Shown: one piece after another, positions 18,106-28,784 of the stretch | Position numbering within the stretch: the stretch's first letter is position 1 | How the letters are laid out: each line of letters starts with the position of its first letter | NCBI GenBank assembly: GCA_045565015.1 | Contig: JBJLGD010000006.1 | Span: forward strand, 5,264 to 69,263 | DNA: 64,000 nucleotides | Direction: 5' to 3' | DNA from: GCA-2697345 sp045565015 | Lineage (GTDB): Bacteria > Pseudomonadota > Alphaproteobacteria > Rhodobacterales > Rhodobacteraceae | The notes under the pieces: model-generated | The model's input: the letters and a program-made list of their open reading frames with translations, nothing else | Database searches by the model: none | What the model was told of the DNA's origin: nothing | Program-made: the position numbers and the translations under genes

Positions 18106-19242
18106 ATGAAAATTTCTAAAAGATCCCAAGTAAATCCCTTTATTGTTATGGATGTAATGGATCAGGCAAGAAATTTAGAACTCTTGGGAAAAAACATTAT
18201 TCATATGGAAGTTGGTCAACCAAGCAAGGGTGCATCTGAAAAATCACTTTTAGCTGTGTCAGAAGCTATGAGGCTAAGCCCGTTGGGTTACACGGTTTCA
18301 ATGGGACTTTCAAAGCTCCGAAATGAAATAAGTGTTTTATACAAGAACTGGTACAATCTCACAGTTGATCCAAATCGAGTTATAGTAACATCTGGCTCTT
18401 CTTCAGCGTTCATTCTGGCTTTCACATCTTTATTTGACGCAGGTAATCATGTTGGAGTAACAGAACCGGGATATCCTTCTTACCGGCAAATTTTGAAATC
18501 ACTAAGTTTAGAACCTGTAGGACTGCCGACTTATAAGAGTTCAGGGCATATTCCAGATCTATCTAAGCAAGAATTAGACGGTTTGATTTTAGCGTCACCA
18601 GCAAACCCTACTGGATCTGTTCTGTCGAAGAAAACTTTAACTAAATTAATACGTGAGTGCTCCGAACGAAAGATTAATTTTATTTCTGATGAAATTTATC
18701 ACGGTCTCAGTTATGGTAAGAGATGTACATCTGCGTTAGAAATTACAGATGACGTGTATGTAGTAAACTCATTTTCGAAGTATTTTTCTTTGACAGGTTG
18801 GAGAGTAGGTTGGATGATTGTTCCTGAGGTTCATACACGTATTATAGAAAAGTTAGCACAAAACATGTTTATATGTGCTCCACACGTTTCTCAAGTTGCA
18901 GCACTAGGTGCCCTAACTTCAATTGCATCCGCTGAAAAACTAAAACTTCTTTATAAAACGAATAGGGATATACTATTGAAGGCTTTACCTGAACTAGGGT
19001 TCGAACTTGAAGCTGAACCTCATGGTGGTTTTTACATTTATGTAAATGTATTTTCAAAAACAAATGATTCAGTGGAGTTAGCTAAAGCAATATTGAATGA
19101 GGTAGGTGTCGCTTTAACCCCGGGAATAGATTTTGATCCAAGCCGAGGAAGGCATACACTTAGAATTTCCTATGCTTGTGATACAAAAGATATTGAGGAA
19201 GGGATAAAACGCTTAAGTCACTACTTTTCAGACTGTATATAA
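18106..19242 (+). CDS. PLP-dependent class I/II aminotransferase
   Basis: This fold-type I aminotransferase has about 378 residues. The PLP lysine lies in NSFSKYFSLTGWRVGW near residue 232. The cofactor-anchoring ASPANPTG lies near 168, DEIYHGLSYG near 200, and the substrate Arg near the C-terminus (HTLRISYA). The group includes aspartate and aromatic aminotransferases; the exact substrate cannot be read. I start it at ATG 18106, where GAGGGAAA sits at proper spacing, rather than at the ATG overlapping the rne stop. Confidence 0.9.
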   Translation: MKISKRSQVNPFIVMDVMDQARNLELLGKNIIHMEVGQPSKGASEKSLLAVSEAMRLSPLGYTVSMGLSKLRNEISVLYKNWYNLTVDPNRVIVTSGSSSAFILAFTSLFDAGNHVGVTEPGYPSYRQILKSLSLEPVGLPTYKSSGHIPDLSKQELDGLILASPANPTGSVLSKKTLTKLIRECSERKINFISDEIYHGLSYGKRCTSALEITDDVYVVNSFSKYFSLTGWRVGWMIVPEVHTRIIEKLAQNMFICAPHVSQVAALGALTSIASAEKLKLLYKTNRDILLKALPELGFELEAEPHGGFYIYVNVFSKTNDSVELAKAILNEVGVALTPGIDFDPSRGRHTLRISYACDTKDIEEGIKRLSHYFSDCI

Positions 19243-19319
19243 TCTGTTATCGTGCATCTTAATGTTAGTAAAAACTTATTTTAAGTATTTATAGTCAAAA
19301 AAATATCAGGTTTCAAAAA

Positions 19320-21848
19320 TTGGTTTTTCGTTTATTTCTGTCTTTCTTTGGAGCTATTTTCAGTTGGATTAGTGCTGCTCTTCTCATTGGTTTTATTTTG
19401 ATCAGTGCAATTTTTTGGATTTATTCTGAAGATCTACCAGATCATGCTCAATTGGCTGCTTACTCTCCACCAACAATAAGTAGAATATATTCTGGCGAAG
19501 GTAGATTAATTGATGAGTTTGCTAGAGAACGCAGGTTATTTGCTTCTACAGACGAAATTCCAAAGTTAATCAAGGAAGCCTTTATTTCGGCAGAGGATAA
19601 GAATTTTTATAAACATCGTGGATATGATCCATTGGGGATTTTAAAGGCAATTTATGATGCAGCCCGCGGTGGTAGACTAAGAGGAGCATCAACTATAACG
19701 CAACAGGTTATGAAAAACTTTTTATTATCTAGAGATCGCTCAGCCGAAAGAAAAATAAAAGAGCTAATTTTAGCGTCTAGGATCGAAAAAACTCTATCTA
19801 AGGATAAAATTTTGGAACTATACCTTAATGAGATCTTTTTAGGGCAAAATAGTTATGGTGTTGCTTCAGCTGCTCAGACCTATTTTAATAAGATGCTTGA
19901 TGAATTGTCTCTTGCAGAAGCCGCTTATTTAGCAGCTTTGCCTAAGGCTCCATCTCGTTACCATCCAGTAAGACAAAGAGAAAGAGCTTTAGCTCGTCGG
20001 AATTTTGTTCTCAAAGAAATGTTTGAAAATGGTTACATTGACACCTATCAATTGATGCAAGCTAAAAAAGAACTTCTTGTGACAGTGCAAGCAGAACAAA
20101 TTGATAGTTTTAAGGCCTCTCTTCCATTCCGAACATATTTTACTGATGAAATTAGAAGACAATTATCTAGAAATTTTGGAAAAGAACAGTTTTTTACCGG
20201 AGGTTTAACCATTAGAGCGACTGTCGATAAATCACTGCAAGATAAAGCAGCAATGGCGTTACAGAAAGCGTTGAGTTCCTACGATTCAAAACAGGGAATA
20301 TTTCATCCAGTAAAACAGAAAATTGATAAAAATATATTATCGTTAAAAAATTGGAGGACTCTGTTGGAGAGTACTCCGTTTCCAAGAGATATAAATAATT
20401 GGGAAGTAGCTGTGATACTTTCGATAGATGGTAAGGACTCATTGATTGGTATCGAAGGTTATGAAAAGCCAAAAATTTTATATGGAGAAGATATAGGTTG
20501 GGCTCGATCTAAAAAGAAAAATGGTGAACTATCTGACCCTGTAAAAGCTGTTTCGGACTTATTGGAGGTTGGGGATATTATTCATGTTGAACGGGTTTGG
20601 GACGGTTGGTTGCTTAGGCAAGTACCCGAAGTTCAGGGCGGATTTTTAGCGATGGATGCCTCTTCTGGTCGAGTTATAGCAATGCAAGGGGGTTTTTCTT
20701 ATCAATCATCTGTATTCAACCGTGCGACTCAGGCCGCCCGTCAACCAGGATCAGGTTTTAAACCATTTGTTTATGCAGCAGCCCTAGACTCTGGATACTC
20801 CCCTAACACAGTTGTAGTGGATGCACCAATTGATGTTGATACACCTCAGGGAATATGGCAGCCGAGAAATTTTTCAGATAGATATTACGGTAATGTTCCA
20901 CTAAGAATCGGAATAGAAAGATCACGAAATTTAATGACGATCAGGTTGGCCAAAGAGATCGGAATGGAAACCGTTTCTGAGTATGCGGAGAGGTTTGGCG
21001 TGTATAAAAAAATGTGGCCTTTTTTAGCAAATTCTTTAGGTTCTCAGGAAACGACACTTTTTCGCATGGTATCAGCGTATGCTATGTTTGCGAATGGAGG
21101 GGAAAGAGTATTACCTACGTTAGTCGACCGAGTTCAAGATAGATGGGGAAATACAGTATATAGACATGATACACGCAAGTGCAGTGATTGCAAATTACAG
21201 AAGTTAGAAGTAGGATTTTCTCCACTCATATCTTCAGAACGCGAGAAAATTATCGATCCTATTACGGCATATCAATTGACGTCTATGATGAAAGGCGTAG
21301 TTGATAGAGGTAGTGCTTCGGCATCAGTTAATTTGCGAGTTCCTACTGCTGGGAAAACAGGAACGACTAACGACGCAAAAGATGTTTGGTTTATCGGGTT
21401 TACTTCAAATATTGTGGCTGGCTGTTATATTGGCTTTGATACTCCACGTTCTCTAGGAAAAAAGGCTACTGGTGGTGGCCTTTGTGGTCCTGTTTTTAAC
21501 GACTTTATGTCAAGTGTAGTTGCTAAATATGGGGGAACAGAATTTAAAGTTCCTTCTGGTGGATATTTTTTAAATACTGATAGGGCTACAGGTATGGTTC
21601 TTCCTGATGAAGCGAAAGGTGAAGATGTTATAGCTGAATATTTCAGATATTCGGATCATGGGCTTCATGGGAGTGAACGAATACTAGATGGCGGTTTTGC
21701 GATGGGGTCAAACCTGAATCTTATATCCAAAGAAGAGGAGTTCAGTGCAGCTAATTCAAATAATGAAGTAGTAACGTCTTCTGGTAAAAGAGTTATAGTT
21801 CCTAAAAAAGCTACTTCTGGCACATTAAATTCGGGTGGCTTATATTAA
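19320..21848 (+). CDS. mrcA: Penicillin-binding protein 1A (bifunctional)
   Basis: This 842-residue inner-membrane murein synthase is anchored by one N-terminal membrane segment (about residues 5-32). The glycosyltransferase domain shows EDKNFYKHRGYDPLGI near 97 and RGASTITQQVMKNFL near 125. The transpeptidase has the serine nucleophile in PGSGFKPFVYA (SxxK) near 480, SRN near 540 and KTGTTND near 680. An OB-like insert lies between the two. The start is TTG at 19320; the membrane segment begins almost at once, which supports it. The order mrcA-prfB is common in alphaproteobacteria. Confidence 0.96.
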   Translation: MVFRLFLSFFGAIFSWISAALLIGFILISAIFWIYSEDLPDHAQLAAYSPPTISRIYSGEGRLIDEFARERRLFASTDEIPKLIKEAFISAEDKNFYKHRGYDPLGILKAIYDAARGGRLRGASTITQQVMKNFLLSRDRSAERKIKELILASRIEKTLSKDKILELYLNEIFLGQNSYGVASAAQTYFNKMLDELSLAEAAYLAALPKAPSRYHPVRQRERALARRNFVLKEMFENGYIDTYQLMQAKKELLVTVQAEQIDSFKASLPFRTYFTDEIRRQLSRNFGKEQFFTGGLTIRATVDKSLQDKAAMALQKALSSYDSKQGIFHPVKQKIDKNILSLKNWRTLLESTPFPRDINNWEVAVILSIDGKDSLIGIEGYEKPKILYGEDIGWARSKKKNGELSDPVKAVSDLLEVGDIIHVERVWDGWLLRQVPEVQGGFLAMDASSGRVIAMQGGFSYQSSVFNRATQAARQPGSGFKPFVYAAALDSGYSPNTVVVDAPIDVDTPQGIWQPRNFSDRYYGNVPLRIGIERSRNLMTIRLAKEIGMETVSEYAERFGVYKKMWPFLANSLGSQETTLFRMVSAYAMFANGGERVLPTLVDRVQDRWGNTVYRHDTRKCSDCKLQKLEVGFSPLISSEREKIIDPITAYQLTSMMKGVVDRGSASASVNLRVPTAGKTGTTNDAKDVWFIGFTSNIVAGCYIGFDTPRSLGKKATGGGLCGPVFNDFMSSVVAKYGGTEFKVPSGGYFLNTDRATGMVLPDEAKGEDVIAEYFRYSDHGLHGSERILDGGFAMGSNLNLISKEEEFSAANSNNEVVTSSGKRVIVPKKATSGTLNSGGLY

Positions 21849-21906
21849 CACTTGACATTTAGGCTATCTATACATGTTTTTACATAATCCCTAATGAGGA
21901 AATACT

Positions 21907-23033
21907 ATGAGATCTGATATAAATAACATTGTTTGTAGTATTCAAAGTTCAATGAATTTAATACGAAAAAGAATTAGTTGGGAAGAGTCAAAAAAGAGAT
22001 TAGAGGAGTTAAATGCTCTCGCAGAAAGTGCTAATCTTTGGGATACGCCAATTACTGCACAGAAGTTAATGCGTGAGAGACAACAAATTAGTAGTTCGAT
22101 AGATGAATATAATATAATGGAAAGTGATCTAGCTGAAACCATAGAGCTTTTAGATCTGGCGGTAAGTGAAGATGATCAAGATATTATTTCTGATCTTTTA
22201 ATATCGCTCAACGAATTGCAAAAAAGGGTTCAAAATAAAGAACTAGAGTCATTGTTAAATGGAGAAGCGGATGCGAATGATACTTTCTTAGAAATAAACT
22301 CTGGAGCAGGTGGTACTGAAAGTTGTGACTGGGCATCTATGGTTTTAAGAATGTATTTGCGGTGGCTGAGAAGAGGGGCTTTAATGTGGAGCTTCAGTCA
22401 GAGACCCCAGGTGATGAAGTAGGTATAAAGTCTGTCGCGTATAAAATTTCTGGACAAAATGCTTATGGTTGGTTGAAATCAGAAAGTGGGGTCCATCGTT
22501 TGGTAAGGATTTCTCCTTTTGACTCTGCTGCAAAACGCCATACCTCCTTTTGTTCAGTATGGGTTTATCCAGTTGTTGATGAAGATATAGATATTAAAAT
22601 AGATAATAGCGACCTTCGCATTGATACATATCGATCCTCAGGTGCTGGAGGGCAGCATGTAAATACAACCGACTCTGCTGTTCGTATTACACATTTACCT
22701 ACTGGTATTGTAGTAACGTCATCTGAAAAATCTCAACACCAAAACAGAGATATAGCTATGAAGGCACTAAAGTCACGTCTTTATCAAATAGAAATAGAGA
22801 GAAGAAACTTAGAGATAAATGAAGCACATGAAAATAAAGGCGATGCAGGTTGGGGTAACCAAATACGTTCTTATGTGCTTCATCCATATCAAATGGTGAA
22901 AGATCTACGAACTAATTTTGAAACCTCAGATACAAAAGCAGTTCTTGATGGCGATATTAACCAATTTATGTCTTCTACTTTAGCACTCAACGTTCATGGT
23001 AAAAGTAGAGCTGAAGCGAATATAATTGATTAA
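21907..23033 (+). CDS. prfB: Peptide chain release factor 2 (frameshifted in this sequence)
   Basis: RF2 releases peptides at UGA and UAA. Both halves are present but in different frames. The first runs to about residue 153 (SGAGGTESCDWASMVLRMYLRW). The protein then continues as AEKRGFNVELQSETPGDEV one frame over, through the catalytic GGQ loop (RSSGAGGQHVNTTDSAV) to the C-terminus. Restoring one G at 22364-22365 (TGGCT to TGGGCT) rejoins them exactly. This is not the known programmed shift: that site lies near codon 26 at an internal UGA, and the frame is continuous there in this gene. The domain order is otherwise normal. The break is most likely a sequence error, since RF2 is essential. 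Confidence 0.93.
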
Positions 23034-23054
23034 GTGAGTTCCTGTTTAAAACAA

Positions 23055-23561
23055 TTACGGTTTCGTGCCTTTAAGATCTTCTATAGATGAAATAGCCTTA
23101 TTATTATCTTTATTGGGATTCAAAGGATCTTCTTGCCTTTGTACTGAGCCTTCGAAATGCGCGCCGGACTCGATTGCAATTGTTTTGTGTATTATATCAC
23201 CTTCTACCCTTGCAGAAGCCGTTAATCTAACCTTTAAACCTCTGATTCGACCTACTATCCTCCCGTTTACGACTATGTCGTCAGCTATTACCTCGCCCTT
23301 TATAAGAGCTGTTTCTCCAACTGTTAATAAATGAGCTCTTATATCGCCTTCTACTTTGCCTTCGACTTGTATGTCTCCAGTCGTTTTCAAGTTCCCTGTA
23401 ATTGTTAAGTCGCTTGAAAGTGTGGATGGTGGAGATTTGGGTTTTAATTCTGAAGAAGCTTTATGTTCTAATTTGCCGGTACTTGATCCCTGAGGTATTG
23501 ATTTATCTCTTTCAGATGATTTTTTTTGCGTTGGTTCAATTATTTTACTTTTAGAAAACAT
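23055..23561 (-). CDS. Bactofilin
   Basis: This 168-residue protein polymerises into membrane-associated filaments that localise cell-wall enzymes. The core (about residues 45-135) is the right-handed beta-helix of DUF583, with repeating TGNLKTTGDIQVEGKVEGDI and INGRIVGRIRGL-like turns. The N-terminal 45 and C-terminal 30 residues are polar and likely disordered. It overlaps the end of the M23 peptidase region at 23551-23561: its start lies inside the peptidase 3' end on the same strand. The pair is a known functional unit in several proteobacteria and spirochaetes. Confidence 0.93.
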   Translation of the reverse strand: MFSKSKIIEPTQKKSSERDKSIPQGSSTGKLEHKASSELKPKSPPSTLSSDLTITGNLKTTGDIQVEGKVEGDIRAHLLTVGETALIKGEVIADDIVVNGRIVGRIRGLKVRLTASARVEGDIIHKTIAIESGAHFEGSVQRQEDPLNPNKDNNKAISSIEDLKGTKP

Positions 23562-24846
23562 TTCGTCCTACCTTAATGTAAGTCATTGGGTTTAATGGTT
23601 TGTTATTCCTTCTTACTTCGTAATGAAGATGAGTGCCAGTACTTCTGCCTGTAGAACCCATATCACTTATTTGATCACCGCGCGAGACCCTTTGCCCAAT
23701 TTTTACACGAATTTGTGAATTATGAGCATATCTCGTTTCAAAGCCAAAATTATGCTTAATTACTACCAGGAGTCCATAACCACCTCGCCACCCTGCATGG
23801 GTAATGATGCCATCGGCTGCTGCATATATTGGGGTTCCCTTCGGAGCCGCAAAGTCTGCTCCATGATGGGTAGCTCTTTTGCCTGTTATTGGATCATTTC
23901 GAAGTCCAAAGCCACTAGTAAATCTATTAGCGGATTGTAAGGGGTTAAAGAATGGTAATTTTTCGAAAGCTATTCTATAAAAATTCAATTCCTCTAATGT
24001 CTGAAGCAATTCATTACCTAAAAATAGGCTGTCTTCAATTTGGCTAACTTTGCCACTACTTTGAAGATTGGCTGGAGTAAATGGACCACCTGACCCTGAA
24101 TAGGTGTCTTTTATATGTTGGATGATATTTTCTGTTGGCAAACTGAGTGAATGGAACATTTTTTTGAGTGGACCTGTCGATCTTGTTATCGCTTCCTCAA
24201 GTTGAATGAACAGTTGCTCATTTTGATCGTCAATTAGTTCTGCATCTCTTATTAATTGCTTATTCTTCTTCTCTAAAAAGCTAATTTTAATAAGGTTTTG
24301 TTCGTTAATTGCAGCAGTTTTATTCACCAAATCAAATAATACTTCAATACTCCAATCACTATCCGTACCGGCTGAATTTTTTGAAACTGCTTTTAAAGTA
24401 ACTTGATCATCCAGGACCTTATTCGACATATACGAGGTATCAATTAATTTTCTTTTAACATTCTTAAGTTCGGCCTCTAATTCGAATATTCTTTTTTTAT
24501 AACGTATATTATTACCAGAATCATTATCGATTTTGTTTAAAACCTCCAATATTGTTGAGTAATCAAACACAGCGTTGAGATTTTTAATATTTTTTGTTGG
24601 GTGAGGATTAAGCCCGTGCTGGATATTTTTAGCTGTAAGTTTATGTCCACCAGTCAACGAGAGTTTCGAAGCACTTTTAAAGTAATATACTGAAAATGTT
24701 ATAAGACATACCAAAGCAAGCAAAGATAAAAGGGGAACAACCGCCTGACCTTTACTTGCTTTTACAATTAAAACTAGAGCTGGTAGCTTAGTTCTTTGAA
24801 ACCAAGAAGAGCTGAAAGTTTCTTTTTTTAGTTTACTTTTATCCAA
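23551..24846 (-). CDS. M23 (LytM) family metallopeptidase with coiled coil
   Basis: This 431-residue inner-membrane protein has one N-terminal membrane segment (about residues 38-58), a long periplasmic coiled coil (about 115-225) and a C-terminal LytM domain. Zinc and catalytic residues are in THHGADFAAPKG near 325 (His, Asp) and in STGTHLHYEVR near 400 (HxH). It probably cleaves peptidoglycan cross-links at sites set by the bactofilin encoded directly downstream, with which it overlaps by 11 bases. That pairing matches the BacA/LmdC type of morphogenesis module. The active residues are intact, so a real hydrolase is more likely than a degenerate activator. Confidence 0.93.
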   Translation of the reverse strand: MDKSKLKKETFSSSWFQRTKLPALVLIVKASKGQAVVPLLSLLALVCLITFSVYYFKSASKLSLTGGHKLTAKNIQHGLNPHPTKNIKNLNAVFDYSTILEVLNKIDNDSGNNIRYKKRIFELEAELKNVKRKLIDTSYMSNKVLDDQVTLKAVSKNSAGTDSDWSIEVLFDLVNKTAAINEQNLIKISFLEKKNKQLIRDAELIDDQNEQLFIQLEEAITRSTGPLKKMFHSLSLPTENIIQHIKDTYSGSGGPFTPANLQSSGKVSQIEDSLFLGNELLQTLEELNFYRIAFEKLPFFNPLQSANRFTSGFGLRNDPITGKRATHHGADFAAPKGTPIYAAADGIITHAGWRGGYGLLVVIKHNFGFETRYAHNSQIRVKIGQRVSRGDQISDMGSTGRSTGTHLHYEVRRNNKPLNPMTYIKVGRNVF

Positions 24847-24899
24847 GACTACCTCGTTAAAAACTAATAAAACTTTAAGAAGAAGTTTATAAATAGGAG

Positions 24900-25367
24900 T
24901 TAGGTATGAAATTCTTTTATAAATGATAATATTTCTTTTGCGTGACCTTTTGGTTTAACTTTTGTCCAAATATTTATAATTTTTCTCTGCTTGTCGATAA
25001 GGAGCGTAGTCCTACTGATACCAAAATACTTCTTCCCATACATGTTTTTTTCTATCCATACACCGTATGCCTCACATATATCACTATCATTATCGGAACC
25101 TAAAAGTACAGTAAGGTTGTGTTTTTGTTGAAACTTTGTTTGCATAGCGACATTATCTTTTGATATTCCAACTATGTAAGTATTAAGTTTTTCAAAGTCT
25201 TTATGTGATTCTGAAAACTCAGTTGCCTCTATCGTACATCCTGGCGTGTCAGATTTTGGATAAAAAAACAGCACGATCAATTCACTATTCAAAGATGATA
25301 GTCTTGTCATTTTATCATCCTTTGATTTTATAATAAAGTCTGGGGCTAAGTCACCTATTTGAAGCAT
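24900..25367 (-). CDS. bcp: Thioredoxin-dependent peroxiredoxin (BCP/PrxQ)
   Basis: This 155-residue cytoplasmic peroxidase reduces H2O2 and organic hydroperoxides. The peroxidatic Cys sits in KSDTPGCTIEATEF near residue 45. The usual resolving Cys five residues later (as in TPGCTTEACDF) is replaced by Thr. The only other cysteine seen is in SDICEAYG, so it may work as a 1-Cys enzyme or use that distant Cys. The ATG follows an AAGGATTT site. The gene is divergent from the AsmA-like gene. Confidence 0.94.
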   Translation of the reverse strand: MLQIGDLAPDFIIKSKDDKMTRLSSLNSELIVLFFYPKSDTPGCTIEATEFSESHKDFEKLNTYIVGISKDNVAMQTKFQQKHNLTVLLGSDNDSDICEAYGVWIEKNMYGKKYFGISRTTLLIDKQRKIINIWTKVKPKGHAKEILSFIKEFHT

Positions 25368-25467
25368 TCGAGAAATCCTTTAAAAAGAATGTTTCTATTC
25401 CGGAACGAGATATGACATATGATTAAATAATGCAACTCAGCTTTAATATACTGGCGATAAAAACCAA

Positions 25468-28400
25468 ATGACCAAACGCAATTATAAAGATAATCAGCAC
25501 CAAGGTATAACTTCTTTTAGTCAGTTAAGGCTTTCTAGGACTGTCAGGTTTTTATTAAAATTTTCAAGTGTTCTTCTTGGACTAATTATAATTATGTGTT
25601 GCGTCGGTTACATTGGTTTTGTCGGTCGAGATATAAGTTTACCAAACCAGATAAATGTTTTTTTAAAGTCTCAAGCTAATTTAAATAGTAAATTTGAAAA
25701 ATTTGAGTTCGAAAATACCTCAATAAAGGTACAGCCAAAAAATCTTAAACCTATCCTTACTTTAACCAAAGTTAGGCTGGAATCTTCAGATTATGGAAAA
25801 ATTCAGTTTCCAGAAATGAAAATTGAGTTATCTTTAATTGATTTAATGAAAGGTAATATATACCCGCTGACTGTTGAATTGTTAGAACCTGAAATAAAAA
25901 TTTCTCGAGATGAGTCGGGAACTCTAGGATTCGGTTTTTTCAATAATTTATCTAACCAACCTTCCAGTGGAATAAAGGATAAAATATTGAATTTTTCATT
26001 AAACACATTTTTTAATGAATCTACCTTTCAAAGGTTAGACAAAATTAACACCAAAAATCTTAAACTAATATATGAAAATAAAAGAAATGGTAAACGAATT
26101 TCTTTTATTGATGGTCAGGCAAAGTTATTAAAACGGAAAGAATACACGGAGATTAGTCTTTTTGCATCTCTTGAACAGGAGAAAAAAAGTTTAGCTAAAT
26201 TCTCATTATCTTTAAAAGATAAAAATGACGAACGAGGGTCTCAAATATCTATGAAGTTTGATGGATTAGACTCCTCCAATTTATCTAATCAAGTTTACTC
26301 TCTTGGTTGGTTTAAACACTTTGATGGGAGCGTATCAGGTGCAATATCAGGTTCCTTAAAGCCTAATGGAGAAATATCTGAGTTTGCAGGAGCTATTACA
26401 CTGGAAAATGGTTTTGTCAGAAACTTATCTGGAAGTGATTCTTATTTTTTAGATACTTTAAATACTCACATACGCTACAAGGCTGACGATAATAGGATGT
26501 ATTTTGACAATATATTAATCTCTGCTCCCGAATTAAAATTAGATGGAGAAGGACATGCCGACATCTCAAATTTTGTATCGCGTGTGCCAGAAACATTTGT
26601 AGGGCAGCTAAGTTTTAGTAAGATTGAGTTGGATCCTAATGGACTTTTCGTCGAACCAGTGACCTTTAATAGTGGAATTTTGGATTTTAGATATAATCTA
26701 AGAAATGCCAAAGTAGAAATAGGGCAGTTGCAACTTAAAACTGATGTTTCGGAGGTAAGTACATCGGGATCAGTTTCCTCTCATGAGGATGGATGGAAAA
26801 TTAGTTTAGATACAAAGCTTAGTGATGTAGAGTATATAAATTTATTAGACCTCTGGCCGATAAACTTTAAACCAAAATCCCGACTATGGTTTAATGGAAA
26901 GGTAAGAGCAGGGAAAATTAAAAATGCAATTTCAAGCATTCGTATAGTTCCAAATCAAGATACTGAGGTGATGACTACTTTTGATTTTTTGGATGCTGAA
27001 ATTGAAGTGTTAAAAGGTCACCCCAATTTAAGGAACGCTTTAGGTTATGGCTCGATCCACAATAGAACGTTTTTTGTCAAACTTAATAAAGGTGTTGTAA
27101 ACGGTTTGGATGGGAGAGAGATTAATCTAGAAACACACTCACTGAGTTTTTTGTTGCAGATACAAAGAAAAAACCTGCAATTGGAGAATTTCAGGTTTTC
27201 GCAGTTGGAGAAACTAAAGATATCCTAACAGACTTGAATAAAAAACCTGTTCAACTACTCGCTAACTCTAAACTACGTCCCAGTGATTTGAATGGAATTA
27301 GTAACTTAAAAGTTGATCTTGTAATGCCTCTAAAAAAAGATCTTAAAATTCCTGAAATTAGTTTCAAGGCTATAAATAATATTGAGAATTTTAAATCAGA
27401 TGCTGTGGTAAAGGGACGTCTCTTATCAGCTAAAAATTTACTTTTAATTTCAGATAATGAAAAATTTAATATAACTGGAAATGCTTATATAGATTCTTTT
27501 CCTGTTCATTTTTCATGGAATAAAAAACTTGATCCAAAGCTCAAGGGTTATACTAGTATCGATGGTAAGTTAACGTTATCAAATGACTCTTTTAAACAAC
27601 TAAATATTGAAATACCCAATGATATGATGAGTGGGGAAGCAGATGGAAATTTCAATATTGAATGGCAAGATGGTGAAAAAGCAAAGGTTACTGTTAGTTC
27701 GGACCTTAAAGGAATTGAATTAAACCTCAAACCTTTAGAGTGGGTTAAAAATAAAGATGTTTTAGGAAAATTTAACTTAACTTTATCTATTGACGAGAAG
27801 CCCAAAGATATAAAATTTAACCTAAATGCTGCTAAATTAAATGCAAACGCTGAAATTTCTTTTTTTAAGAATGAGAAATTCAAAAATATCAATTTTTTAT
27901 CACTAGAGGTGGGTGATAAATTTAAAGGTAATATAAAAGTTTATCGTGATACACCCAATACTGAATCTAATATTTTTGTTAAGAGTAAAGAGTTGGATAT
28001 TCGAAAGTATCAATTTTTGTCTGATAACAAAACTGATAAAATACCGCTAAAAATTAACATTGATAAGTTGATTATTAATGATCTGATTTCATTGTCTAAT
28101 TTAAAAGGTCAGTTAAATAATGTTGACAAAGACGATTTTTTCTCAGGAAACGTCAATAATGGTCCAGAGATAAAGGGCTTAATTTTGAGAAAGGACGATA
28201 AGTTTTCAGTTACTCTAAGCTCTGAAAAGGGAGGAGAGATTTTACAGTCTGTCGGAATGATTAAGGGGGCACGTGGTGGTGATCTGGTCGTTGATATTAA
28301 TCCTATTGATTATGAAGGAAACTATAGTGGATCCTTAAATTTAAAAAACGTCAGACTTAAAAAAGCACCAATTTTAGCTGATTTATTATCGGCTACAAGT

Positions 28401-28784
28401 GTGTTTGGGTTAATTGAGCAGCTGTCTGGAGATGGAATCCTTTTTACTGAGTCAGAAGCAAAGTTTATTTTAAAGCCGAGGGGTATTTTACTAAAACAAG
28501 CGTCTGCTGTGGGCGCCTCTCTCGGTGTTTCTATGGACGGAATATATGATATAAAAGGTAAAGAAGTGGATATGCAGGGTGTTATCTCACCAATGTATAC
28601 TGTTAATGGGATGATATTAGGAAAATTATTTGCACCAAGAGATGGAGAAGGATTAATTGGGTTTAATTATTCTATCTCGGGACCGTTGGAGAATCCAAAT
28701 GTATCCATTAACCCGCTATCTATTTTTACGCCTGGAATTTTTAGAGAAATTTTTAGACGCCCAGTCCCTAAGCTAAAAAAATGA
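25468..28784 (+). CDS. AsmA-like/DUF3971 envelope protein (frameshifted in this sequence)
   Basis: This is a large envelope protein of about 1100 residues. One N-terminal membrane anchor (about residues 28-52) is followed by a long beta-rich AsmA/YhdP-like body with DUF3971 character. The C-terminal GDGILFTESEAKFILKPRG and SISGPLENPNVSINPLS segments are typical of this family. Such proteins bridge inner and outer membrane and are linked to phospholipid transport. The frame breaks in a run of six T at 27147-27152. Adding one T gives a smooth LSFFVADTKKKPAIGEFQV. Without the fix the gene appears as 25468-27228 plus 27234-28784. It overlaps queA by four bases (ATGA). Confidence 0.85.

Noticed and set aside
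21852..21880. TTGACA-like promoter ahead of prfB
   Set aside because: The -35 box is perfect but no -10 box lies at 16-18 bp. mrcA read-through is equally possible.
22350..22380. Programmed ribosomal frameshift in prfB
   Set aside because: The known site lies near codon 26 with an in-frame UGA and an upstream Shine-Dalgarno-like element. Neither is present here, and four similar breaks elsewhere point to sequence error.
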